Positions 18,167-26,632 of a stretch of 64,000 nucleotides of DNA are shown in pieces. Within the stretch, counting starts at the first letter, position 1. Each line of letters starts with the position of its first letter. Below the pieces are notes generated by a model. That model searched no databases, had not been told where the DNA came from, and was given only the letters and a program-made list of their open reading frames with translations. Origin of the DNA: Haloferax marinum (GTDB lineage: Archaea > Halobacteriota > Halobacteria > Halobacteriales > Haloferacaceae); assembly GCF_009674625.1 (NCBI RefSeq), contig NZ_WKJQ01000001.1, positions 868,001-932,000 on the forward strand. Direction: 5' to 3'. The position numbers and the translations under genes are program-made.

Positions 18167-18627
18167 ATCGTCTCCACCCTCGGATTCGTCTTCTCTGGGT
18201 CGCGCGAGCAGTCATCTTCGCCCTTCTCGTCGGCGGCGTGGCAGCGGCGGGCGTGTTGTTTACACCGCTTCCGATACCCACACTCGCCCCAGTGGCGATT
18301 AGCTTCGTCTTACTCGTCGTCGGCGTCCCCTACGCCCTGCTCCGCTACCGAGCGTGGGGGTACGAGATTCGAGACGACTCGCTGTATCTCCAGCGCGGCG
18401 TCCTCACGAAAGTCTACACTGTCGTCCCTTACGTCCGCGTCCAGCACGTCGACTCGGCCCGTGGACCGCTCGAACGACTCGCCGGTCTCGCCTCGACCAT
18501 CGTCTACACGGCCGGGTCGCGCGGTGCCGACGTTTCGATACCCGGACTCACCCCCGACGGTGCGGAGGACCTTCAGGACCGACTGAAACGCCTCGCCATC
18601 CGTGCCGAGGGCGACGACGCGGTATGA
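18163..18627 (+). CDS. Bacterial PH-domain membrane protein (YdbS-like)
   Basis: A 154-residue protein with two N-terminal helices (about 15-35 and 40-60), then one bPH2 (DUF304) domain: YEIRDDSLYLQRGVLTKVYTVVPYVRVQHVD is the diagnostic segment. The start is GTG at 18163. Its stop overlaps the ATG of the next gene as ATGA. YdbS/YdbT pairs are known in bacteria as adjacent membrane proteins with one and several PH domains. Confidence 0.85.
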   Translation: MNRLHPRIRLLWVARAVIFALLVGGVAAAGVLFTPLPIPTLAPVAISFVLLVVGVPYALLRYRAWGYEIRDDSLYLQRGVLTKVYTVVPYVRVQHVDSARGPLERLAGLASTIVYTAGSRGADVSIPGLTPDGAEDLQDRLKRLAIRAEGDDAV

Positions 18628-20468
18628 CGCACCTCTCGCCTCTCTCGGTTCCGTACCGGGCGGCACAGCGCAGCGTCAGCATCGCCTTCGCGCTCGTGTT
18701 CCTCGCGTTTTCCGGCGGGACCGCATTCGGTGGGATTCTCGGCGGCCTCGGCGCAGTTGCACTCGTCGGGTTCGCCGTCCTCGCCATCGCAGGCTACGAG
18801 TTCGCCTACTACGAGCGATTCGAATACGAACTCACCGAAGACACGCTCGACATTCGGTCTGGCGTCTTCTCACGACGGAATCGGGAGATTCCCTACCGAC
18901 GCATCCAGAACGTCGATATCTCTCGGAACGTCGCCCAGCGACTGTTCGGACTGGCCGCCGTCGACTTCGAGACCGCCGGTGGAGGCGGGACCGAAGGCAG
19001 TCTCCGATTCGTCACCTACGAGGAGGCCCAACGTATCCAGAAAGCGGTCGCCCGACTGAAGCGCGGCGACACGTCACCCGACGCGCCAGAACCGGACCGA
19101 GAGCTCCTCTTCGAACTGACGCCACGTGAACTCGGTATCGTCGGTGCGCTCTCGTTCGACCTTCGCCTCCCCGGCATCGTGTTTCTCTTCGCGACGAGTA
19201 TCCTCCCAATCGTCGCCTCCTTCGTCGACGTTCCCATCCCCACTCGAGGGATGGCCGCTGGTATCGTCGGCGTGGTCGTCCTGGCCTTCTTCGTCGCAGT
19301 CGCCTCGTGGGCCGCAGGATTCGCGACTGCCGTGGTGAACTACTACGGGTTCCGCCTGACTCGCGTCGGTGACGAACTCCAGTACGAACGTGGCCTCATC
19401 CAGCATTACACCGGGTCGATTCCCATCGACAAACTCCAGACACTCACTATCGAAGACAACCCGCTGAAGCGCCGATTCGGCTATGCGACGCTCCTCGTCG
19501 AGACGGCAGGGTACGCCCCCGGTGCAGAGAACGCGGGCGGTTCGAATCGGTCACGTCGCGGGTCCGAAGCGGCGATTCCACTCGCCAGTCGTGACCGCGT
19601 TCGCGCACTCGTCGAAGAGATAGAAGGCGTCTCTGAACCGACGTTCGAACGGCCACCGTCACGAATCCGCCGGCGCTACGTCATCCGGTATCTACTCGCT
19701 GTCGGCGGTATCGTGGGTGGGCTCTACGGGTTGAACGTCGTCTTCGGCGGCGTCCCGTGGTACATCCCACTGGGGTTGATTCCCGTCGCCGCCGTGGCCG
19801 GTGTCTATCAGTACCGACACCGTGGCCGAGCACTCACCGAGGACCACTTCGTCACGCGAAACGGCTTCTGGAAGCGTGAGACTCGCTTCGTGCCGTACTA
19901 CCGCATCCAGACGGCCATCGAAGCGCGAACGATATTCCAGCGACGCTGGCGCGTCTCGACAGTGACTGCCGACACCGCTGGGAGTCTCTCTATCGTCGGT
20001 GGCGACGCCGCAGCAGTCGATATCGAAGCATACGACGCCGCCAGTCTCCGCGACGAGTTGGACGACAGACTCCGCGACGCACTCGCCGAACGCCGCGAGG
20101 AACGCCGACGCGAACGGCAGGCCACACTCGGTATCGAGATTGCCGAAGCCGAGGGAGACCGAGACGAAACGACCGCAGAAGCCGTCATAACTGGTGACGA
20201 CGGCCGAATCGTGGATGGACTCGTGGACGAAGCAGAACCGGACACCGAATCCGAACCCGACGCTGAACCAGAACCCGACGCTGAACCAGAACCAGACTCC
20301 GAAAACAGCGCCGACCGCGATGCTGAAGACAGCGCCGACCGCGATGCCAGCGACGTCGACGCCGACGAATCCGGGGAATCGAACGACGAAGTCGCCGAGT
20401 CGAGCCAGTTCATCTGGGGAGCGTCGGTCACAGACGAACGTGACGACGACGCAGACGACGAGCGTTAG
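18624..20468 (+). CDS. Membrane protein with three PH domains (YdbT-like) and acidic repeat tail
   Basis: A 614-residue protein. Three bPH2 segments can be seen: DTLDIRSGVFSRRNREIPYRRIQNVD, GDELQYERGLIQHYTGSIPIDKLQTL and TEDHFVTRNGFWKRETRFVPYYRIQT. Each follows a pair of membrane helices. The last 100 residues are acidic low-complexity repeats. At DNA level these include a perfect 18-base tandem at 20253-20288 and a near-perfect 24-base tandem at 20304-20351. The start overlaps the previous stop. It is likely a membrane complex with the YdbS-like partner; the cellular role is unknown. Confidence 0.85.
   Translation: MTHLSPLSVPYRAAQRSVSIAFALVFLAFSGGTAFGGILGGLGAVALVGFAVLAIAGYEFAYYERFEYELTEDTLDIRSGVFSRRNREIPYRRIQNVDISRNVAQRLFGLAAVDFETAGGGGTEGSLRFVTYEEAQRIQKAVARLKRGDTSPDAPEPDRELLFELTPRELGIVGALSFDLRLPGIVFLFATSILPIVASFVDVPIPTRGMAAGIVGVVVLAFFVAVASWAAGFATAVVNYYGFRLTRVGDELQYERGLIQHYTGSIPIDKLQTLTIEDNPLKRRFGYATLLVETAGYAPGAENAGGSNRSRRGSEAAIPLASRDRVRALVEEIEGVSEPTFERPPSRIRRRYVIRYLLAVGGIVGGLYGLNVVFGGVPWYIPLGLIPVAAVAGVYQYRHRGRALTEDHFVTRNGFWKRETRFVPYYRIQTAIEARTIFQRRWRVSTVTADTAGSLSIVGGDAAAVDIEAYDAASLRDELDDRLRDALAERREERRRERQATLGIEIAEAEGDRDETTAEAVITGDDGRIVDGLVDEAEPDTESEPDAEPEPDAEPEPDSENSADRDAEDSADRDASDVDADESGESNDEVAESSQFIWGASVTDERDDDADDER
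20253..20351 (+). repeat. In-frame tandem repeats in the acidic tail
   Basis: Two perfect 18-base units (gaacccgacgctgaacca) at 20253-20288 encode EPDAEP repeats. Two near-perfect 24-base units at 20304-20351 encode NSADRDAE / DSADRDAS. Both have lengths divisible by three, so copy number can vary without frameshift. Confidence 0.8.
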
Positions 20469-20800
20469 TCGAGAAACACCTGAAACTCGGCGGCCCGGCC
20501 GTCCGGGTCGTCGGCGAAGAACTGGTAGATTCCGTAGGTGTCGTTTTCGTGCGGGCTGTCACGAGCAACGTCGACGAGCGCGTCGTACATCTCGTCGACG
20601 TCGAGTTTCGACTCGGAGACGAACGTGAGAATCCCGCAGTCGTCGGTGTGGTCTCGGTCACAGAACCCGAATCGAAAGCCACCGAAATCGAGGATGGTGC
20701 AGTCGACCTGTTCGAGCCACACCTCGGCGCCGACACGGTCGGTGTAGAACTCCACGACTGCGTCGTGCTGTTCTGTCGCGAAGAAGACGATTCCAGACAT
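20465..20800 (-). CDS. VOC/glyoxalase-fold protein
   Basis: A 111-residue single VOC module. IVFFATEQHDAVVEFYTDRVGAEVWLEQ at the start and FFADDPDGRAAEFQVF at the end are typical of glyoxalase/bleomycin-resistance folds; the last glutamate is a usual metal ligand. The reaction is unknown. It overlaps the stop of the PH-domain gene by four bases at the convergent end. Confidence 0.82.
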   Translation of the reverse strand: MSGIVFFATEQHDAVVEFYTDRVGAEVWLEQVDCTILDFGGFRFGFCDRDHTDDCGILTFVSESKLDVDEMYDALVDVARDSPHENDTYGIYQFFADDPDGRAAEFQVFLD

Positions 20801-20901
20801 ACGTCTGCTGCGACGTTAGCGGTCAAAGTCGTTGCGGGGAGAGATTTTTGCAGAAGCGACGCAGAGACCGGTACAGACAATCGGTGACCGGCCTGGGAGA
20901 G

Positions 20902-20909
20902 CAAAATAT
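20902..20909 (+). promoter_or_regulatory. TATA box of the Lrp-family gene
   Basis: The caaaatatct region lies about 30 bases before the ATG at 20938, giving leaderless spacing. Confidence 0.5.
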
Positions 20910-20937
20910 CTTTCTCTCGCCCTCGAGACGTACGGAT

Positions 20938-21420
20938 ATGGTTGGCCACGACATCGACGATGTCGACCGCGCGATTCTCCACGCCCTGCAGGAAGACGCG
21001 CGAAATCTGACGTCGGGGGACATCGCAGAGCGGTCCGGGACGTCCGACAGCACCGTTCGAAAGCGCATCAAGCGCCTCGAAGAACAGAAGGTTATCAAGG
21101 GGTACCACGCCGCTATCGACTACCAGCAGTCGGGATACCCGTTCAAGATGCTCTTGTTTTGTACCGCACCGATTCCCAAACGAGGAGCGATGATACAAGA
21201 CGTGTTGTCTATCGACGGTGTGGTCTCCGTGCAGGAACTCGTCACTGGCGAGAAGAACCTCCTCGTCACGGTGGTCGGCAAGAACGACGACGACGTCACA
21301 CCCGTCGCACAGGAACTGCTCGAACTCGGCCTCACCGTCGCCGACGAGGTGCTCGTACGAACTCACGAGACGACACCGTTCGGCGGATTTACGAACGAAC
21401 GGTCCGACGAGACCGAGTGA
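20938..21420 (+). CDS. Lrp/AsnC family transcription regulator
   Basis: A 160-residue regulator. The N-terminal HTH reads IDDVDRAILHALQEDARNLTSGDIAERSGTSDSTVRKRIKRLEEQKVIKGYHAAID, the standard Lrp signature. The C-terminal RAM domain (about 65-145) contains VQELVTGEKNLLVTVVGKNDDD. It is just upstream of dabB on the same strand but 400 bases away and with a separate TATA box before dabB, so it is a candidate regulator of the carbon-uptake genes rather than part of their operon (inference). Confidence 0.92.
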   Translation: MVGHDIDDVDRAILHALQEDARNLTSGDIAERSGTSDSTVRKRIKRLEEQKVIKGYHAAIDYQQSGYPFKMLLFCTAPIPKRGAMIQDVLSIDGVVSVQELVTGEKNLLVTVVGKNDDDVTPVAQELLELGLTVADEVLVRTHETTPFGGFTNERSDETE

Positions 21421-21823
21421 TTCGCCCGCGACGTCACGGCAAACACCGCTGTCTTTTCACACCGCTGTAAACGACACCGAACGATTCGTTCAGTGAAGAA
21501 TGCCACTCGAACAGAGTGTGCACAGAATGGGGCATGGGCGATAGATGGGGCCGCTATCGACGATGGAGTGCCGGCTGATACGGCAATCACAGAGGGTACA
21601 GTGAGCACCCGGTGAGCTGGGCAGCCAATACGAGAGCCCACCGCTGTCTGTTACATGGCAACACAGGCCATAATGTTCTTTCATAGGCCATTAAGGGAAC
21701 AGAATGTTCGAATAGAAGGATTTAATAATTATTTCGTTCGTAATATGGGCAAGACGAGGACAGTCAGTGACGGGCCGCTCACGGCGAGGGGTAACCGCAC
21801 GGACTGCCGACAGTTCACGAACG
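21421..21823 (+). promoter_or_regulatory. Regulatory region upstream of dabB with phased direct repeats
   Basis: No convincing gene lies in these 403 bases. AGGCCAT occurs at 21665-21671 and 21685-21691 (20 bases apart) and AATGTTC at 21672-21678 and 21703-21709 (31 bases apart); GAACAGAATGTTC at 21697-21709 is a palindrome. They precede a TATA-like tttaataatt at 21721-21730. Transcription from there would give a leader of roughly 70 bases before the dabB ATG at 21824, which is longer than usual here. The spacings of two and three helical turns suggest an activator site. Confidence 0.6.
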
Positions 21824-23311
21824 ATGACAGACGAAACGACAGTACCTCGGGTCGGACCGCTTCCGAAGACGACGGCGGAGACGCCACGGCTTCCGATTGC
21901 TCTCACGCGAGTCGTGTGGCTCCTGTGGGCAGTGAGCCTCGTCTTGGCCGGGGCCCGACTGTCGAGCGACCAGAGCTGGTCGTTGTTCGGTCTGTTCTCG
22001 GTCGACGGGCTGACCGTCGTGATGTGGGTCGTCGCGACGTTCTTCAGTGGAATCGTCCACAGTTACTCGCGGCGCTACATGGCCGGAGACAGTGCGCTCA
22101 ACAGGTTCTTCGGCAACGTGTTCGCGTTCACGCTCGTCGTGATGGCGCTCGTCGCAGCAGATTCGCTCGTCGTGTTCGCGGCACTGTGGCTGGCGATGGG
22201 ACTGGTGATGGCCAATCTCATCGGCCACGTCGACTCCTGGAGACACGCACACTCGGCCGCTTCACACGCTCGCCGCTCTTTCGCGGGAGGTAGTGTGTTG
22301 CTCGCCATCTCCTTCGCGACGTTGTGGTGGGAGACCGGCGCAACGACGATTTCTGGCGTCGCGACGGCGGAAGTCACGACCTCAGGGACCGTCCTGTTCG
22401 CGGTGGCGGCGCTCCTACTGGCGGCGATGATTCAGTCAGCATTGCTCCCGTTCCACACGTGGCTGCTGTCGTCGATGACCGCGCCGACGCCCGCGTCGGC
22501 ACTGATGCACGCCGGGTTCGTCAACGCAGGTGGAATCTTGTTACTCCGGTTCGCTCCGGTCGTCACTGTCGACGGTGTCTTCATGCTGGCAATCGTGCTC
22601 GTGGGCGCGACGAGTGCTCTCCTCGGAAAGCTCCTCAAGACCGTCCAGACCGACGTCAAGAGTCAACTCGGCTGTTCGACCATCGGGCAGATGGGGTTCA
22701 TGTTCATGCAGGCAGGACTCGGCTTCTTTGGTGCTGCCATCACCCACCTCGTCTTGCACGGCTTCTACAAAGCGTACCAGTTCCTCTCCTCGGGGAGTAA
22801 CGTAGAACAGAAAGCACCCGGTGAAAAGAGCGACGTGGCTCCGTCCATGGGGGTTTCCGGTGTCGCAGTGACTGCGTTGACCGCACTCGCAGGTGGTGTC
22901 CTGTTCGCCCTCGTCACCGGGAAGGGTCTGGCGTTCGATACCGGACTGCTACTCGCGGGGCTCGTCGTGTTGACTACGATGCACGCCGCCCGCGAGACGA
23001 TTCGCCACACTGCGCTGCCCCGAGCCCTTCGCTACGGGGGCGTTCCGCTGGTGTTCCTGCCAGCAATCGCGGTGTACGCGTCGGTGTACAACCTCATCGA
23101 GCACGCGTTAGTCGGGGTTCCACTCGTCACGGTCCCGGCCGAACTGACGCCCGTTCACCTCGCCGTCGCCGCCGCGTTCGTCCTCGCGTACATCACCATC
23201 GAGAGCGGGGTCTACCGTCGCAGCACTCGCTTGTACGTGACACTCGCAAACGCGACGCGCCCCACGTCTGGAACCATCGTGACGAACAGAGAGGAGTACA
23301 ATGAACACTAA
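21824..23311 (+). CDS. dabB: DabB, NuoL-like membrane subunit of the inorganic carbon accumulation complex
   Basis: A 495-residue membrane protein of the proton-conducting NADH dehydrogenase subunit L family, with about 12-13 helices. SALLPFHTWLLSSMTAPTPASALMHAGFVNAGGILLLRF is the diagnostic helix 7/8 region with the channel lysine and histidine positions, and KTVQTDVKSQLGCSTIGQMGFM follows. There are no other NADH dehydrogenase genes here. Instead it overlaps a DUF2309 gene by 11 bases, the arrangement of DabB-DabA, where DabB is proposed to couple ion gradient energy to CO2 hydration. The ATG at 21824 is the best start. Confidence 0.9.
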   Translation: MTDETTVPRVGPLPKTTAETPRLPIALTRVVWLLWAVSLVLAGARLSSDQSWSLFGLFSVDGLTVVMWVVATFFSGIVHSYSRRYMAGDSALNRFFGNVFAFTLVVMALVAADSLVVFAALWLAMGLVMANLIGHVDSWRHAHSAASHARRSFAGGSVLLAISFATLWWETGATTISGVATAEVTTSGTVLFAVAALLLAAMIQSALLPFHTWLLSSMTAPTPASALMHAGFVNAGGILLLRFAPVVTVDGVFMLAIVLVGATSALLGKLLKTVQTDVKSQLGCSTIGQMGFMFMQAGLGFFGAAITHLVLHGFYKAYQFLSSGSNVEQKAPGEKSDVAPSMGVSGVAVTALTALAGGVLFALVTGKGLAFDTGLLLAGLVVLTTMHAARETIRHTALPRALRYGGVPLVFLPAIAVYASVYNLIEHALVGVPLVTVPAELTPVHLAVAAAFVLAYITIESGVYRRSTRLYVTLANATRPTSGTIVTNREEYNEH

Positions 23312-25790
23312 CGAGACGATTCACGACACCATCGAACAGGCTGCAACGACCGTCGGGTCGGTCTGGCCGCTTCACTCTTTCGTGACGGCTAACCCACTCA
23401 GTGGCTTCGAAGACCACTCGTTCCACGAGGCCGTCCAGCAGGCCGAACGCCTGTTCGGCGGCCGCGGCTATCCGAGTGCTGACGTGTTTCGCGCAGCGCT
23501 CGACACGGGTCAAATCGACCCAGAGACGCTTCGGAGCGAACTGCGTGCACACGGGTACGACGCGGAACCATCGGACCTCTTGGCGCGCATGGAGGCCGAC
23601 GAAGACCCGGCCACCGAAGACGACGAGTCGAGTCCGCACGACGTGGTCGATGCGTACCTGACGAAGTGGCTCGCCGCCTTCCTCGACGAGGGCCAGGCGT
23701 CGTGGGCGATGCCGAACCGTGACCGCGGATTCTACGCCGCGTTCCGTTCTGTGGCACGCCACGACCGCTCGCTCCCGGACCGGAACGCAGTTGCGGAACT
23801 TCCAGACGACCCGACCGAGGCAATCGAACAGGTCGTCTCGACGTATCCACGGGACCAGTTGGCTGACCTCTTCGAGTTCCACCTCGGGAGGCTTCCAGGG
23901 TGGACCGGTTTCATCAAACAGCGGGCCGCCAGTGGCGGGGCCTGGCAAGCGACGTACCCCATCACACTCACGGAGTATCTGGCCGTTCGGTTAGTTCTCA
24001 CAGACATCCTCGATGCCCCGCCCGACCCGCCGACGTCCGCAGCGGAATCGACACGTACCGAACGTGACCCAGAAGACGACGACGATGTCCCGCTCCCGGA
24101 ACTCTGGTTGAACGCGTGGGAGGCTACGTATCGTACTCAACTCGTCGAGTCGATTACCGAACAGCGCCAGTCGACGGCCGCGGCCGGAGACGGTGAGAAA
24201 GCGGTCGTTCTCGAAGACGGCGGCCGTCCAGACGCACAACTCGTCTTCTGTATCGACACGCGCTCGGAGGTCATCCGACGCCACGTCGAGGACACGGGTG
24301 CCTACGAGACCTACGGCTACGCGGGATTCTTCGGCATCCCGATGCGCTACGAAGCCTACGACTCCGGAGTCACGATAGACGCCTGCCCACCGATTCTCGA
24401 GGCACAACACTACGTCACCGAAGACCCGGTCGATGGGTGTGACCACGAACACGGACGCTTCGACACGTGGGCGAACAGTACCCGCGCCGCCGCGAACGTC
24501 CTCAAGTCACTCAAATCGAACGCTGCGACCGTGTTCAGTTTCGTCGAGAGTGCTGGAAGTGGATACGGGGTCGCACTCGCCGCACGGACCCTCTTTCCGG
24601 CGCGTGTGTACGACTTCCTCAGCGCGACCTCCGAGCGAATCCCGTCGAATGCAGACTTCTGCGAACCGGCACTCGACTACGACGGTGACGCCGACGGAGA
24701 CCTGCCACGCGGACTGTCTACCGCAGAGAAAGTCGAGTACGCCGCCACCGCGTTCGAACTCATGGGGTGGGACGAATTCGCGCGCGTCGTCGCGTTCGTC
24801 GGCCACGCCAGTCAGACCGCGAACAACCCGTTCGAGTCCAGCCTGGACTGTGGTGCCTGTGCCGGTAACGCCGGCGGCCCGAGCGCTCGCGTCCTCGCGG
24901 CCATCTGCAACGACGACGAGGTCAAGACCGAACTCCGTGAGCAGGGATTCGACATCCCATCGGACACCGTCTTCGTCGCTGGCGAACACAACACGACGAC
25001 GGACGAAGTGACGCTCTTTACCGGGTCTGTCCCGGAGAGCCACGAGTCCGACGTCGAACGACTTCGCTCCGACCTCGAAACCGCCCGCGCCGGTGCGGCC
25101 GCAGAGCGGACCGAACCGATGAGTGTGTCGTCGCCAGCGACTCGCGAGACCGAACGCCGGGCCACAGACTGGGCTGAGACGCGCCCCGAGTGGGGACTCG
25201 CGGGTAACGCAGGATTCGTCGTCGGCCCCCGTTCACTCACGCAGGGACTCGACCTCGACGGTCGGTCGTTCCTCCACTCGTACGACTGGCGGCACGACGA
25301 CTCGGGTGAGGCGCTGGCGGCCATCCTGAGCGGCCCGATGGTCGTCACCCAGTGGATAAATATGCAGTACTACTTTTCGACCGTGGACAACGCAGTCTAC
25401 GGAAGCGGGTCGAAGATTACCCACAACCCGGTCGGAAACGTCGGCGTCTACCAGGGCAACGGCGGCGACCTGATGACGGGACTGCCGCTCCAGTCGGTCA
25501 AAGCGGCCGACGACGACCCGTATCACCAACCGCTGCGCCTCTCGGTAGTGGTTCACGCCCCGGTCGAACGTGTGACCACGATCCTCGAAGAGAACCCCGA
25601 CGTCACAGAACTGCTTGACAACGGTTGGCTCTCGCTGACCGTCGTCGACCCGACGCAGAACGAGACGTCGTTCGAGTACGACGGGAACCCGACGTGGGTG
25701 GGCGACGGAGCAGACGACAGTCACGACGCAGTCGAGGAGCCGAATACAGCAGAGAAGACGGTCACGCCGCCGATGGCGGCCGACGACTGA
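23301..25790 (+). CDS. dabA: DabA, DUF2309 zinc-binding subunit of the inorganic carbon accumulation complex
   Basis: An 829-residue protein. It contains the carbonic-anhydrase-like zinc site known for DabA: C317 and D319 in VFCIDTRSE, H502 in FVGHASQT and C517 in DCGACAG. HSFVTANPLSGFEDHSFHEAV near the start and NMQYYFSTVDNAVYGSGSK near the end are DUF2309 signatures. It is thought to hydrate CO2 to bicarbonate in the cytosol with energy from DabB. A GAGGAG ribosome site precedes the ATG inside the end of dabB. All four expected zinc or catalytic residues appear present. Confidence 0.92.
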   Translation: MNTNETIHDTIEQAATTVGSVWPLHSFVTANPLSGFEDHSFHEAVQQAERLFGGRGYPSADVFRAALDTGQIDPETLRSELRAHGYDAEPSDLLARMEADEDPATEDDESSPHDVVDAYLTKWLAAFLDEGQASWAMPNRDRGFYAAFRSVARHDRSLPDRNAVAELPDDPTEAIEQVVSTYPRDQLADLFEFHLGRLPGWTGFIKQRAASGGAWQATYPITLTEYLAVRLVLTDILDAPPDPPTSAAESTRTERDPEDDDDVPLPELWLNAWEATYRTQLVESITEQRQSTAAAGDGEKAVVLEDGGRPDAQLVFCIDTRSEVIRRHVEDTGAYETYGYAGFFGIPMRYEAYDSGVTIDACPPILEAQHYVTEDPVDGCDHEHGRFDTWANSTRAAANVLKSLKSNAATVFSFVESAGSGYGVALAARTLFPARVYDFLSATSERIPSNADFCEPALDYDGDADGDLPRGLSTAEKVEYAATAFELMGWDEFARVVAFVGHASQTANNPFESSLDCGACAGNAGGPSARVLAAICNDDEVKTELREQGFDIPSDTVFVAGEHNTTTDEVTLFTGSVPESHESDVERLRSDLETARAGAAAERTEPMSVSSPATRETERRATDWAETRPEWGLAGNAGFVVGPRSLTQGLDLDGRSFLHSYDWRHDDSGEALAAILSGPMVVTQWINMQYYFSTVDNAVYGSGSKITHNPVGNVGVYQGNGGDLMTGLPLQSVKAADDDPYHQPLRLSVVVHAPVERVTTILEENPDVTELLDNGWLSLTVVDPTQNETSFEYDGNPTWVGDGADDSHDAVEEPNTAEKTVTPPMAADD

Positions 25791-25852
25791 CTCGGCGGCT
25801 ATGGTCTCTCTGTCGGGAGCGATGCCCAACGGTGAATCTTCGTTCCTTCCCT

Positions 25853-25860
25853 GGTATTTA
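25853..25860 (+). promoter_or_regulatory. TATA box of the carbonic anhydrase gene
   Basis: A ggtatttac element is about 30 bases before the ATG at 25887, so the anhydrase can be transcribed apart from dabBA. Confidence 0.5.
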
Positions 25861-25886
25861 CCTCTGTTGCGCGATAGTACACCGCA

Positions 25887-26582
25887 ATGGCGAATTCGGT
25901 ACTGGAGTCGCTCTTGACTGGAAACGCACACTACGTCGAACACCTCGACGCGGACCACTTCGAAGGAGTCCGAGACGTGCAGGAACCGCCAGTCGTCACC
26001 GTCGGCTGTTCTGACTCTCGTGTCCCAGTCGAAGCACTCTGGTGTTCCGACAAAGCGGGAACTCTCTTCAAATCGGTCAACATCGCCAATCAGGCGTGGA
26101 CCACCGTCGATGGCTCACTCGTCGTCAACGATGTCGTCGGCTATGCGGTCGCCGAACTCGGCGTCTCGGACATCGTCGTCCTCGGTCACACGGGGTGCGG
26201 TGGGCTCTCGTCGGCCTACGAATCCGTCGTCGGTGACGGTGACAAAGACTTCCCGGTGGCCGTCGAAGAAGCCGTCTCGCGCCTCGTTCCGCTAGTCGAA
26301 GAAGCACGTGAACTGGGACTGTTCGACGAAGAGACACCGACGGCCGACGCAGTCAACCGACTCGTCGAGTACGCCGTCGTCCGGCAGGTAGAGTTCCTCA
26401 CCGAGAGCGACGAAGTCCCCGAATCGACCGACTGCTGGGGATTCGTCTACGACTTCCAGCACGCCTACGGCGACGACGACGGCGCGGCCTACCTCGTCGC
26501 CGCAAATGGAGATTCAGACCCCGAACGCGTCGCCGAGTGGGTTCCGGACGAGTTCGAGGGGCGTGTCAAGTCGATACGCTGA
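25887..26582 (+). CDS. Beta-class carbonic anhydrase
   Basis: A 231-residue protein that interconverts CO2 and bicarbonate. Zinc ligands are C41 in VGCSDSRVP, with the D43/R45 dyad, and H101/C104 in LGHTGCGG; NIANQAW and VNDVVGYAVAELG are typical. It has no signal peptide, so it is cytosolic. It lies 96 bases after dabA in the same direction with its own TATA box. Together with DabAB it forms an inorganic-carbon module. A cytosolic anhydrase would short-circuit bicarbonate accumulation in a carboxysome-type system, so here it may instead feed CO2 to RuBisCO or balance bicarbonate for carboxylases (inference). Confidence 0.92.
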   Translation: MANSVLESLLTGNAHYVEHLDADHFEGVRDVQEPPVVTVGCSDSRVPVEALWCSDKAGTLFKSVNIANQAWTTVDGSLVVNDVVGYAVAELGVSDIVVLGHTGCGGLSSAYESVVGDGDKDFPVAVEEAVSRLVPLVEEARELGLFDEETPTADAVNRLVEYAVVRQVEFLTESDEVPESTDCWGFVYDFQHAYGDDDGAAYLVAANGDSDPERVAEWVPDEFEGRVKSIR

Positions 26583-26632
26583 ACGACCGACTCGGTGAAC
26601 GACTGACTCGCTGCGCAGTCGAGTCGAGAACG

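Noticed and set aside
21655..22293. 212-codon frame overlapping the dabB start
   Set aside because: Although an ATG at 21744 has leaderless spacing, the frame is Arg-rich and overlaps a clear NuoL-like membrane protein.
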